DNA of 34,876 bases from Kribbella turkmenica. Lineage in GTDB: Bacteria; Actinomycetota; Actinomycetes; Propionibacteriales; Kribbellaceae. Made by a program: the position numbers and the translations under genes. The stretch lies in contig NZ_SMKR01000070.1 of the NCBI RefSeq assembly GCF_004348725.1, positions 1 to 34,876 on the forward strand, written 5' to 3'. Of the stretch, positions 7,531-14,464 are shown piece after piece; positions within the stretch are counted from its first letter, which is position 1; every line of letters starts with the position of its first letter. The notes under the pieces are model-generated. The model was not told where the DNA came from and did not search any database. It saw nothing but the letters and a program-made list of their open reading frames with translations.

Positions 7531-8465
7531 ACGGCCTGCTGCTCTGGATCGTCGGGCTCGGGCTGGCCCTGATCGTCGAAGCGCTGCTGGCCCGCTACGA
7601 GGTACTCGCGTACAGCGTCGGCTGGCGGACTCCGGTCACGCAGCTTCCGAAGGGCCTGCCCTATGCCCGGGGTGCTGCCCCCGACCGGCCGCCGGCCGCC
7701 TACCTGGTCTTTCTCGACGGCATCGGAAAGCGTCACTTCCACGACAGCCGGGACGGCGGTCAGCTGGTCAAGGCCTTGCTGGCCGGAGCGCCGGAGTTGC
7801 GCGTGCTCGGACAGGTCCAGCCGTACTCGCCACTGGCCGCGCCCTTGTCCGGCCGGCCGGTGTGGAACTGGCTGCGCCGCCGGGCCGGGCTGCTGCTGTT
7901 CCTGCACAACGTCATGCAGACGTTCGTCGCCGCCGACCGGCGGTACCGGCCGCTGTACAACCGTGCCGTCGGCGGCCAGATCGCCACGCAGCTGCGGCTG
8001 GCGGGCTACCAGCCGGGTAGCGGTATCCCAGTCGTCCTGCTGAGCTACAGCGGCGGTGCCCAGGTGGCCACCGGAGCGGTGGACGAGCTGTCCAAGCAGC
8101 TGCGCTGCCCGTTGATGCTGATCCTGCTCGGTGGGTTCCACAACGGAGCCAACGACCTCACGCAGGCCGAGCACGTGCACCAGCTGACGAGTGCGAACGA
8201 CCGGATCGAGCGGGTCGGGACCTGGATCTTCCCGCAGCGCTGGCGCCTGTTCCGCCGTACCGGCTGGAACCGGGCGCTTCGCGCCGGCAGGATCACCGTC
8301 CACCGGCTCGATCCGGCCACGCACGTCGGGCCGCGCAGCTACATCAGCCCGACCGCGATGCTGCCGGACGGCCGCAGCCACTTGGACCGCACGGCCGAGA
8401 CGGTGCTCGAGCTCATCCGGGCGCGCCATGGGGCGGCCGCGGCCACCGACGACTCGTTGCCTTAA
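7527..8465 (+). CDS. Membrane-anchored alpha/beta-hydrolase-like protein
   Basis: A 312-residue product with a single N-terminal membrane helix (about 3-20), then a soluble domain. LVFLDGIGKRHFHDSRDGG and a nucleophile-elbow-like LLSYSGGAQVATGAVDEL suggest an alpha/beta hydrolase fold, with S-Y-S-G-G instead of the standard G-x-S-x-G. A possible histidine is in the C-terminal SHLDRTAETVLELI region. Catalysis is therefore uncertain. The start is GTG 7527, overlapping the membrane protein stop. The stop at 8465 is one base from the stop of the convergent gene at 8467, and no terminator is visible between them. This is the last gene of the patatin operon and possibly a lipid esterase or a non-catalytic receptor. 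Confidence 0.7.
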   Translation: MNGLLLWIVGLGLALIVEALLARYEVLAYSVGWRTPVTQLPKGLPYARGAAPDRPPAAYLVFLDGIGKRHFHDSRDGGQLVKALLAGAPELRVLGQVQPYSPLAAPLSGRPVWNWLRRRAGLLLFLHNVMQTFVAADRRYRPLYNRAVGGQIATQLRLAGYQPGSGIPVVLLSYSGGAQVATGAVDELSKQLRCPLMLILLGGFHNGANDLTQAEHVHQLTSANDRIERVGTWIFPQRWRLFRRTGWNRALRAGRITVHRLDPATHVGPRSYISPTAMLPDGRSHLDRTAETVLELIRARHGAAAATDDSLP

Positions 8466-8466
8466 G

Positions 8467-9381
8467 CTACGAACCTGCCGGGTCGAACCGCCCGCTCCGG
8501 GCGTTGCTCAGGGCAATCGCCTCCTCGAGCGCGGCCATGATGTAACCGGGGACCTCGAGCCCCTGCCGCTCGGCCCAGAGGAGCTCACGTTCCACCAGGC
8601 TCACCTGGCGGGCGACCTCCGGCAGGTCCCGGTCGAACTCGAGCGCCCGGGCGACGTCACCGAAGTCGGCCCGCTGCCGACGGTTGTTCACGCCGACGAG
8701 GTCGAACGACCGGCGGCGCAGGATCCGGGCGAGCTGGAGCTGCCAGTCGCTCAGTCCCTCCTCGCCCACCAGCACCCCGGCCGACATCCGGTAGAACGCG
8801 AAGTGGCCCGGTTCCTGCCGCCTGATCGGCGCGATCACCGTCTCGGCGATGGCGTGCTCGCCCATCGCGCCGAGCCCGTTGACCAGGCGCGAGTACGCGA
8901 TCACCGCGGACCGTTCGGTCGCCGCGCCGGTCAGGTAGTAGAGCAGCCGGATGACACCGAGCATCCCGGGAAGGTGCGAGAGTACGCCGATTAGCCGGAT
9001 CCGGGCGCTGACTGCCAGGTCGGTCTCGGCAGGAGTCATGCCCAAGCTCTGCTGGACCGCGTCGAGCAGGATGCCGTGCTGCAACTCCTGCGGTGACCAG
9101 ACGTCCTCGTAGAAGAGCCGGTCGGTCTCGGTCGCATCGGGCATCAGGGCGCGCAGTTCGAGGACGTTCCGCTCGACCTCGAGCTCGACCCGGGTCAGGT
9201 AGTTGAACACCCCGCCGTACCGGCGGCGCACCTCACCGGGGTCCTTGACGGTCAGGTCGGCGGCGGCGAGTGACAGCGGTGGATGGTCCTCGGCGAAGGT
9301 CTCGACGAAACGACGGAGACCGTCGGCGGACACGCGCCTGGGCACAGCGCTTCGTCCTCCCTGCGTACTCGACTGGGGCAT
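8467..9381 (-). CDS. Ferritin-like di-iron protein, acyl-ACP-desaturase-like
   Basis: A 304-residue all-helical protein with the ligand pattern of carboxylate-bridged di-iron enzymes. Helix glutamates lie around 66-70, an ExxH pair is Glu99/His102 (PQELQHG), a further glutamate is Glu156, and a second ExxH pair is Glu190/His193 (RQEPGHFAFY). Soluble acyl-ACP desaturases and related oxygenases share this arrangement. Such proteins are often left as hypothetical. A role in fatty-acid desaturation or oxidation would fit the lipase and glycosyltransferase operon it faces, but the substrate is unknown. ATG 9381 is preceded by GAAGGTG. Its promoter candidate (9447-9475) is the same ECF41-like element as before patatin. 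Confidence 0.75.
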   Translation of the reverse strand: MPQSSTQGGRSAVPRRVSADGLRRFVETFAEDHPPLSLAAADLTVKDPGEVRRRYGGVFNYLTRVELEVERNVLELRALMPDATETDRLFYEDVWSPQELQHGILLDAVQQSLGMTPAETDLAVSARIRLIGVLSHLPGMLGVIRLLYYLTGAATERSAVIAYSRLVNGLGAMGEHAIAETVIAPIRRQEPGHFAFYRMSAGVLVGEEGLSDWQLQLARILRRRSFDLVGVNNRRQRADFGDVARALEFDRDLPEVARQVSLVERELLWAERQGLEVPGYIMAALEEAIALSNARSGRFDPAGS

Positions 9382-9446
9382 GGCGTCACCTTCGGTGGGG
9401 GCCGGCGCTGCGAACAGTGGTTGACGGTCGCAACGAAGTACCCACT

Positions 9447-9475
9447 AGGACCGTGCGAGCGGTTGCCCTGTGACA
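9447..9475 (-). promoter_or_regulatory. ECF41-type promoter candidate for the desaturase-like gene
   Basis: On the minus strand, TGTCACA (9475-9469), a 16-base spacer and GGTCCT (9452-9447), about 65 bases before ATG 9381. Both hexamer-level elements and spacer are identical to those before patatin. The -35 sits inside an odd palindrome, CCCTGT-G-ACAGGG (9466-9478). Confidence 0.55.
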
Positions 9476-9487
9476 GGGGATCGGCGG

Positions 9488-9516
9488 TGTCACACCGACG
9501 GCGCGTGCCCGGACTT
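9488..9516 (+). promoter_or_regulatory. ECF41-type promoter candidate for the secreted hydrolase
   Basis: TGTCACA at 9488-9494, a 16-base spacer and GGACTT at 9511-9516, about 38 bases before ATG 9555. It diverges from the desaturase-like promoter; the two -35 boxes are 19 bases apart centre to centre. The -35 sits inside the odd palindrome CGGTGT-C-ACACCG (9485-9497). A TATAGA at 9516-9521 could alternatively be a housekeeping -10. Confidence 0.45.
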
Positions 9517-9554
9517 ATAGACGAGTCACATCACCCACGGAACAGGACGGAACG

Positions 9555-10403
9555 ATGACCAGTCCCCGCAGTCAGACAGCGCCCGCCAGGAGGCGACTCC
9601 GCACGGTACCGATCCTCCTCGCCGCACTCGCGCTCCTCGTCAGCCTGGTTCCGGTGCACGGCGCCGCGGCCCAGCACAGCCGGTCGGCGAGGCCTACCGT
9701 CGTCCTCGTGCACGGTGCCTGGGCGGACGCGTCCAGCTGGACCGGCGTCGTCGAGCGGCTCCAGGACGACGGCTACACGGTCCGCGCTATCGCGAACCCG
9801 CTGCGGTCGCTGTCGGGTGACGCGGCGTCGGTGAAGGCCTTCCTGGGCACGGTGCAGGGTCCGGTCGTCCTGGTGGGCCACTCGTACGGCGGCGCCGTCA
9901 TCACCAACGCGGCCACCGGCAACCCCAACGTCAGGGCGCTGGTCTACGTGAACGCCTTCGCACCCGACACCGGTGAGTCGGCGACCCAGTTGGCGGGTTT
10001 GGACTCCGCACTGTCCGCCGACCCGACGACCATCTTCGACTTCGTTCCGGCGACCCTTCCGCCCACCGCGGAGACCGAGCTCTACCTGAAGGAGTCGACC
10101 GTCTTCACCTCGTTCGCGACCGGCCTGAGCGCCGACGACAAGGCCGTCGTCGCGGCCACTCAGCGGGCGGCCACGATCGGCGCCCTGAACGAGCCGTCGG
10201 GCACCCCGGCCTGGCGGACGATCCCGTCGTGGTACCTGCTCGGTACCGAGGACAAGATCATCCCGGCCGGCGTCCAGCGGACGATGGCCACCCGGGCCGG
10301 GTCGAACCTGACGACGTTCGAGGAAGGACACGTCGGCCTGATGACTGACCCGCGGACGACCACCCGGTTGATCGAGCGAGCCGCGAAAGCGGTCGCCCGC
10401 TAG
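9555..10403 (+). CDS. Secreted alpha/beta hydrolase
   Basis: A 282-residue exported hydrolase. An N-terminal signal peptide has RRRLR, a hydrophobic core and an AAAQ-like cleavage site near residue 35. The mature domain has VVLVHGAWADASSW as the oxyanion strand, the nucleophile Ser110 in GHSYGG, Asp233 in GTEDKIIP and His259 in EEGHVGL, a complete triad. It resembles the salicylate-esterase / EstC-type small hydrolases, so an ester substrate is likely. The start is ATG 9555 with a weak AGGACGG site. It faces the ECF sigma gene, 64 bases away, and has an ECF41-like promoter candidate, suggesting it is a target of that sigma factor. Confidence 0.88.
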   Translation: MTSPRSQTAPARRRLRTVPILLAALALLVSLVPVHGAAAQHSRSARPTVVLVHGAWADASSWTGVVERLQDDGYTVRAIANPLRSLSGDAASVKAFLGTVQGPVVLVGHSYGGAVITNAATGNPNVRALVYVNAFAPDTGESATQLAGLDSALSADPTTIFDFVPATLPPTAETELYLKESTVFTSFATGLSADDKAVVAATQRAATIGALNEPSGTPAWRTIPSWYLLGTEDKIIPAGVQRTMATRAGSNLTTFEEGHVGLMTDPRTTTRLIERAAKAVAR

Positions 10404-10467
10404 CTAGCCGGCTGCCGAGGTCGGCCGGGCCGTGCAGGTCAGTGGGCCTCCATGTGGGCCAGCGCAC

Positions 10468-11076
10468 TCAGCCGGCCTGGTCGGCGGCCAGGAACGTCTC
10501 CAGGTCGGTGAAGTCGCCGGCCCGGGCGGCGTTGAGGAAGGCGTGCAGGAAGTGCTGGTGGGACGCCGTGCTCACGGCCGCGCGGCTGTCGTCGGCGATC
10601 CGCCGGCGGGCCCGGCAGACGAGCTGACGGGCGTTCGCGGCGCCGAGGTGGAGGACCTCCGAGATCTGCCGGTACGGGTAGTCGAAGGCCTCCCGGAGGA
10701 CGTAGGCGGCGCGTTCGCTCGGGGTGAGTCTCGTCATCATCACCAGCACCGCCTGCTCGAGCGCGTCGCGGCGTTCGGCCCGGGTCGCCGGGTCGTCGCC
10801 GGGGTCGACCGCCTCGGGGGTCCAGGCCTCCACCGGGGTCTCGCGGCGTCTGCGGGCGGACTGGCGGACGTTGACGGCGAGCCGGACGGTCATCGTCGCG
10901 AGCAGCGCCTGCGGGTTCGCGACGATCGTGCGGTCCACCTTCTGCCAGCGCAGCCAGGTCTCCTGGACGACGTCCTCGGCCTCGGCGGTGCAGCCGAGGA
11001 TGCGGTAGGCGATCGCCATCAGCCGGGGTCGCGCGGCGACGAAGACCGCGACGGCCTCGTCGAGGTCACCGGTCAT
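10468..11076 (-). CDS. ECF41/SigJ-like RNA polymerase sigma factor with truncated SnoaL tail
   Basis: A 202-residue ECF sigma factor. Region 2 is at about 5-75 (AYRILGCTAEAEDVVQETWLRW) and region 4 at about 110-160 (RLTPSERAAYVLREAF, then an HTH ending NARQLVCRARRRI). The linker has WTPEAVDP, which recalls the WLPEP element of ECF41 factors. After region 4 the sequence enters a SnoaL-like domain (FLHAFLNAARAGDF) but stops after about 30 residues, whereas the family usually continues about 100 more. ATG 11076 is used; longer frames lack any sigma sequence. The SnoaL domain normally regulates activity in cis, so this form may be unusually active or defective. No anti-sigma gene is nearby. Confidence 0.88.
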   Translation of the reverse strand: MTGDLDEAVAVFVAARPRLMAIAYRILGCTAEAEDVVQETWLRWQKVDRTIVANPQALLATMTVRLAVNVRQSARRRRETPVEAWTPEAVDPGDDPATRAERRDALEQAVLVMMTRLTPSERAAYVLREAFDYPYRQISEVLHLGAANARQLVCRARRRIADDSRAAVSTASHQHFLHAFLNAARAGDFTDLETFLAADQAG

Positions 11077-11115
11077 CCGTCCCGCGCCAGCGGTTCTGCT
11101 GTCTACTCTTCCCTG

Positions 11116-11158
11116 CACGCTTCCGGCGTTCACGCTTCCGGCCCTCCCGCTCTGACAG
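11116..11158 (-). promoter_or_regulatory. Candidate autoregulatory promoter and direct repeats before the ECF sigma gene
   Basis: On the minus strand, TGTCAGA (11158-11152) and, 16 bases on, CGTGAA give a degenerate ECF41-like pair about 55 bases before ATG 11076. The same stretch holds an 11-base direct repeat, CACGCTTCCGG, at 11116-11126 and 11131-11141 (15-base period). Support is weak. The whole 309-base stretch 11077-11385 has no gene I can defend. Confidence 0.3.
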
Positions 11159-11260
11159 GTGTCTGTGGCCCCACCTCTCACGGTCCGTCGCGGCCGGCGC
11201 GTTCGCGCCCTGGGAAGTCCGTGGGCCACCCCGTGGGTCACTGCGTGGGGACTCCGTGGT

Positions 11261-11294
11261 GGGCCGGACCACGCGGTCGCCGGGCCGGACCACG
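11261..11294. repeat. 13-base direct repeat with 21-base period
   Basis: GGGCCGGACCACG occurs at 11261-11273 and again at 11282-11294, exactly two helical turns apart. The first copy also completes an inverted repeat CGTGGT-N7-ACCACG. The arrangement resembles a tandem protein-binding site upstream of the promoter candidate at 11327, but it may be a by-product of local GC-rich repetition. Confidence 0.4.
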
Positions 11295-11326
11295 GATTCC
11301 GCCACCGTGGTGCCGACGGCTCACGG

Positions 11327-11355
11327 CGTCACAGACCGAGGATCTGCCCTGTCAT
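11327..11355 (+). promoter_or_regulatory. Degenerate ECF41-type promoter candidate before the decayed gene
   Basis: CGTCACA (11327-11333), a 16-base spacer and TGTCAT (11350-11355), followed by a ribosome site (GAGGAGG) and ATG 11386. It matches the element before patatin at six of seven -35 and four of six -10 bases with the same spacer. It would have driven the now broken Rv1733c-like gene. Confidence 0.35.
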
Positions 11356-11385
11356 TCCCTGCAGACTTCGACCGAGGAGGCTGTG

Positions 11386-11911
11386 ATGAGCGCCACCCAG
11401 TGGCCCTCGGTACGACGATCCACGGCCGCGCCGAGGAGAAGGCGGCCCGGCAGCGGGCGCTGCTGCACCCTGTGCGGGCGCGAACACTGGAGAACACCGC
11501 GGGAACCGTCCCGTCGAGTCCGGGACATGTGACCTCGCCCGTTCGCATCGGCTGGCTGGAAGCCTCCGGTGTCTCCCGGGTGGGAACGGCCGACGTGATG
11601 ATCGGCACCATGGCCGGCACCGGACTGACCGTCTGGCTCGACCGGTCCGGCACGATCGTGCCGGCTCCCCGGGAATCCGCCGGTAGCGCGGCCTCCGGCA
11701 CCGCTGCCGCGATGATGTCGCCGATGCTCGCCTGGCCGTTGCTCTGGGCATCGTTCCGGCTGGCCCTCCGGCCGCTCGACCGGCGCCGCGCCGACGCCTG
11801 GGCCCGCGAGTGGGCGCAGGTCTCGGCCCGGTGGACCCGCGCCCAGCGCTCACCGGTCTGGACCTCAACCGGGAACTCTGGGACCCACCGCGCGCGTTCG
11901 GCTACAGGTGA
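11386..11911 (+). pseudogene. Decayed Rv1733c-family transmembrane protein gene
   Basis: A start codon (ATG 11386) with a good GAGGAGG site opens a frame that ends after 48 codons. A different frame through the same DNA encodes the central and C-terminal parts of an Rv1733c-like membrane protein. These include VALGTTIHGRAEEKAARQRA, then VGTADVMIGTMAGTGLTVWL, DRSGTIVP, a membrane segment near 11700-11770 and LDRRRADAWAREWAQ. The expected N-terminal membrane helix is missing. The C-terminus switches again: a third frame gives GLDLNRELWDPPRAFGYR and TGA at 11909-11911. A 5' deletion with frameshift is the simplest reading. A sequencing error cannot explain the missing helix. Family assignment is from remembered pattern. 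Confidence 0.5.
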
Positions 11912-11926
11912 GCGCCGTTCGGCGCC

Positions 11927-11952
11927 GGTTGGTTTGTGTCGGGGCTGGGTAC
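11927..11952 (+). promoter_or_regulatory. SigB-type promoter candidate for the Ser/Thr kinase
   Basis: GGTT (11927-11930), 16 bases, GGGTAC (11947-11952), matching GNNT-N14-16-GGGTAY, the promoter type of actinobacterial SigB/SigF. It ends only 10 bases before ATG 11963, so the transcript would be nearly leaderless. Confidence 0.5.
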
Positions 11953-11962
11953 GGGTGTCGGA

Positions 11963-13342
11963 ATGCTGGTAGCGAAGCGGTACAGGTTGGGTCCGTCGAT
12001 CGGGCGCGGAGGCATGGGGGAAGTGTTCCGCGCGACCGACGAGCAGTTGGGGCGCGCGGTCGCAGTCAAGGTGCTGCTGCCGTCGGACCCGGACGCGCGG
12101 GCGGCCGAGCGGTTCCACCGGGAGGCGCGGGCCGCCGCCCGGCTGAACGATCCGCACGTCGTCTCGGTCTACGACTTCGGCAACCACGGCGACGGGTTCT
12201 TCCTGGTGATGGAGCTGGTCGAGGGCGGGACGGTCGCGGACGAGCTCGCCGGCCACGGAACGTTACCGAAGGATCGCGCGATCCAGATCGTCGAGCAGGC
12301 CGCCGCAGGCCTCGCGGCCGCGCACCGGGAGGACGTCGTCCACCGGGACGTGAAGCCCGGCAACCTGCTGCTGGCGGCCGACGGGACGGTCAAGGTCGCC
12401 GACTTCGGCATCGCCCAGCTCCCAGGGGACGGTGCGACCACGCTGACCGCGGCCGGCCAGATCATCGGCAGCACGCTCTACCTGTCACCCGAACGGGCGC
12501 GGGGCGGCCAGGCAGGCAAGGCCGCCGACGTGTACTCCCTGGGCTGCGTGCTCTACCAGCTGGTGACCGGCCGGCCACCGTTCACGGCGGAACACCCGAC
12601 GGCGATCCTCTACCAGCACGTCGACACCGCGCCGACCCCGCCGAGTGCGATCGACCCCGAGCTCGGCGGAGCGTTCGAGGCCGTTCTGCTCCGGATGCTG
12701 GCCAAGGACCCCGCCGACCGCCCGTCGGCCGCCGAGATCGCGGACGGCGCGTTGCGGGCTCACGGCGGTCAGACCGTGGCCGCGGCGGTCCCGGCGGCCG
12801 TCGGTGCGGCCGAGCCGCCGGCACCGGCTACGGGAGTGCTCGAGTCCGTCGATTCGTCCGGCCGGCGACGTACCAGGATCCTGCTGGCCGCGGCGATCGC
12901 CGTACTCGCGACGGCGGGCGCGGTCTTCGCCGGCGTCCTGCTCAACCGCGAAGACCCGCGCGTGCCGCCGACCACCGATGTCGGCCCGCAACCCGGCGTC
13001 ACGTCCAGGACGCCGGCCTCGACGCCGCGGACCTCGTCCACCGACCCGACCCGGTCCAGCACGACGAACGAGACCACCTCCGGTCCGACGACTCAGGCAC
13101 CCTCTCAGTCCCCGGCCTCGACCCCTTCGTCACCCACCACGTCCCGGCCCACCACGACGCCACCGAGCACGACAGCCCCCAGCACTCCGCCGCAGACCAG
13201 CACCACGCCGACGGAGCCCACTGGCACGCCGACGGAAACCTCCTCGAGCACGCCGCCTCCGGACACGCCGTCGAGCACTCCGGCCTCCGGGAGCCCGACA
13301 CCGGCCGGCGAGCTCACCGGCATCCAACCCGGAGACGACTAG
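11963..13342 (+). CDS. Transmembrane Ser/Thr protein kinase (PknB type, no PASTA)
   Basis: A 459-residue Hanks-type kinase. The glycine loop is GRGGMGEV, the ATP lysine Lys36, the catalytic loop HRDVKPGN (Asp129) and DFG Asp147, followed by GSTLYLSPER and YSLGCVLYQL. A juxtamembrane Ala/Pro linker leads to one membrane helix at about 303-327. The outer part is a 130-residue Pro/Thr/Ser-rich stalk with no PASTA or other sensor domain. ATG 11963 is chosen since the conserved kinase start follows at once and the GGGTAC element lies 10 bases upstream; a GTG at 11936 would start inside that promoter. It probably phosphorylates stress or envelope proteins at the membrane, and its low-complexity stalk may span the wall. 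Confidence 0.92.
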   Translation: MLVAKRYRLGPSIGRGGMGEVFRATDEQLGRAVAVKVLLPSDPDARAAERFHREARAAARLNDPHVVSVYDFGNHGDGFFLVMELVEGGTVADELAGHGTLPKDRAIQIVEQAAAGLAAAHREDVVHRDVKPGNLLLAADGTVKVADFGIAQLPGDGATTLTAAGQIIGSTLYLSPERARGGQAGKAADVYSLGCVLYQLVTGRPPFTAEHPTAILYQHVDTAPTPPSAIDPELGGAFEAVLLRMLAKDPADRPSAAEIADGALRAHGGQTVAAAVPAAVGAAEPPAPATGVLESVDSSGRRRTRILLAAAIAVLATAGAVFAGVLLNREDPRVPPTTDVGPQPGVTSRTPASTPRTSSTDPTRSSTTNETTSGPTTQAPSQSPASTPSSPTTSRPTTTPPSTTAPSTPPQTSTTPTEPTGTPTETSSSTPPPDTPSSTPASGSPTPAGELTGIQPGDD

Positions 13343-13361
13343 GGCACGGTGCCGGAGCGGC

Positions 13362-13386
13362 GTTTTCCGGTGACCCACGCGGGTAC
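13362..13386 (+). promoter_or_regulatory. SigB-type promoter candidate for the SDR at 13396
   Basis: GTTT (13362-13365), 15 bases, GGGTAC (13381-13386): the fullest SigB consensus in the window. The ATG follows nine bases later, implying a leaderless mRNA. Confidence 0.65.
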
Positions 13387-13395
13387 CGCGAGCGC

Positions 13396-14181
13396 ATGCC
13401 TCAAGCGATTGTGACCGGATCGGACAGCGGTATCGGCAGAGCGGCCGCGGTCGCGCTGGCGCAGGACGGCTTCGACGTCGGGATCACCTGGCACAGTGAC
13501 CACGGCGGAGCCGAGGAAACCGCCGAGGAGGTCCGCGGCCTGGGCCGCAAGGCCGAGGTCGAGCAGCTGGATCTCGAGGTCCTCCCGGATGCGGCCGAGG
13601 CGATCGACCGGCTGATCGAGCGCCTCGGCGGTGTCGACGTACTCGTCGCGAACAGCGGGACCGGCACCAGTGAGCTGGCGGTGGACCTTGCCTACGAGGA
13701 CTGGCGCCGGGTGCTGAACGTCGACCTGGACGGCGCGTTCCTCTGCCTGCAGAAGGCGGCGCGGCGGATGATCGACCAAGGGCGCGGCGGGCGGCTGATC
13801 GCGGTCACCAGTGTGCACGAGCACCAGCCGCGCGTCGGCTCGGCCCCGTACGACGCGGCCAAGGGCGGACTGGGGCTGCTGATGAAGACGCTGGCGCTCG
13901 AGCTGGGGGAGTACGGCATCACCGCGAACGCCGTCGCGCCGGGCGAGATCGCAACGCCGATGACCGGCCAGACCGACGAGGACCCGCACGGCAAGGACCG
14001 TCCGGGTGTTCCCCTCGGGCGGCCCGGCGACGCCCGCGAGATCGCCGCGGTGATCGCGTTCCTCGCCTCGCCGAAGGCGTCGTACGTGACCGGGACGAGC
14101 GTGGTCGCGGACGGCGGCATGTTGCAGATGGGCCCGATGGCCGGCAGCCACCTCTCCGACCCCGGCTGGCGACGCCCCTGA
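13396..14181 (+). CDS. Short-chain dehydrogenase/reductase, stress-type
   Basis: Classical SDR of 261 residues. The cofactor loop TGSDSGIG begins near residue 7. The usual NAG is VANSG, catalytic serine is in VTSVHEH, and the Tyr/Lys pair is YDAAK. NAVAPGEIATPM and GTSVVADGGM complete the fold. The substrate is unknown; relatives are annotated as glucose-1-dehydrogenase-like or SDR of general stress regulons. ATG 13396 has no ribosome site but lies nine bases after a perfect SigB-type -10, which fits leaderless translation. A longer frame running back through the kinase gene was refused. A hairpin terminator follows at 14219. Confidence 0.9.
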   Translation: MPQAIVTGSDSGIGRAAAVALAQDGFDVGITWHSDHGGAEETAEEVRGLGRKAEVEQLDLEVLPDAAEAIDRLIERLGGVDVLVANSGTGTSELAVDLAYEDWRRVLNVDLDGAFLCLQKAARRMIDQGRGGRLIAVTSVHEHQPRVGSAPYDAAKGGLGLLMKTLALELGEYGITANAVAPGEIATPMTGQTDEDPHGKDRPGVPLGRPGDAREIAAVIAFLASPKASYVTGTSVVADGGMLQMGPMAGSHLSDPGWRRP

Positions 14182-14218
14182 GGGCCGGCCCCGAGCCGCC
14201 ACCGCTCGTCCGGGGCGA

Positions 14219-14248
14219 CCGGATGGGCTGTCTTCTCAACCCATCCGG
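14219..14248 (+). terminator. Hairpin terminator after the SDR
   Basis: A perfect 9-bp stem, CCGGATGGG (14219-14227) with CCCATCCGG (14240-14248), and a 12-base pyrimidine-rich loop, 38 bases after the SDR stop. No T tract. The rest of 14182-14464 holds only the promoter at 14355. Confidence 0.7.
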
Positions 14249-14354
14249 CCTGGTGGCGACATCCCCGTCGGACTCAGTGGCCACCTTCGCGCGCAGTGCC
14301 CTCCTGACTGGCTCGAATGCGTTCTGATCGGTTCGAATCGCGGGTGGAACTGGG

Positions 14355-14379
14355 GATTGCCGGGCTGCCGGCTGGGTAC
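14355..14379 (+). promoter_or_regulatory. SigB-type promoter candidate for the 14465-16225 operon
   Basis: GATT (14355-14358), 15 bases, GGGTAC (14374-14379); GGAT with a 16-base spacer is an equivalent reading. It lies about 86 bases before ATG 14465. Confidence 0.5.
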
Positions 14380-14464
14380 TGACGGGAGCCCAGGGGGTCC
14401 GACAGTGTGCCGCCGGGAGACCAGACACGTACAGACCACTCACGCTCCTGGAAGGAGTCGTCAG

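Noticed and set aside
6723-8429. Long minus-strand frame opposite the glycosyltransferase and hydrolase-like genes
   Set aside because: Low-complexity composition and no recognisable motif; the plus-strand genes are convincing.
12485-12491. TGTCACC and similar partial ECF41 -35 matches inside coding regions (also near 24218 and 25006)
   Set aside because: They lie inside genes, lack the full seven-base match and have no fitting -10 before a start codon.
12980-13320. Repetitive Thr/Pro/Ser codons as a possible tandem repeat
   Set aside because: This is the low-complexity outer stalk of the kinase; no fixed repeat unit was found.
11908-13395. Upstream extension of the SDR frame through the Ser/Thr kinase gene
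   Set aside because: The kinase frame is clearly real, and the SDR fold begins exactly at ATG 13396 after a promoter.
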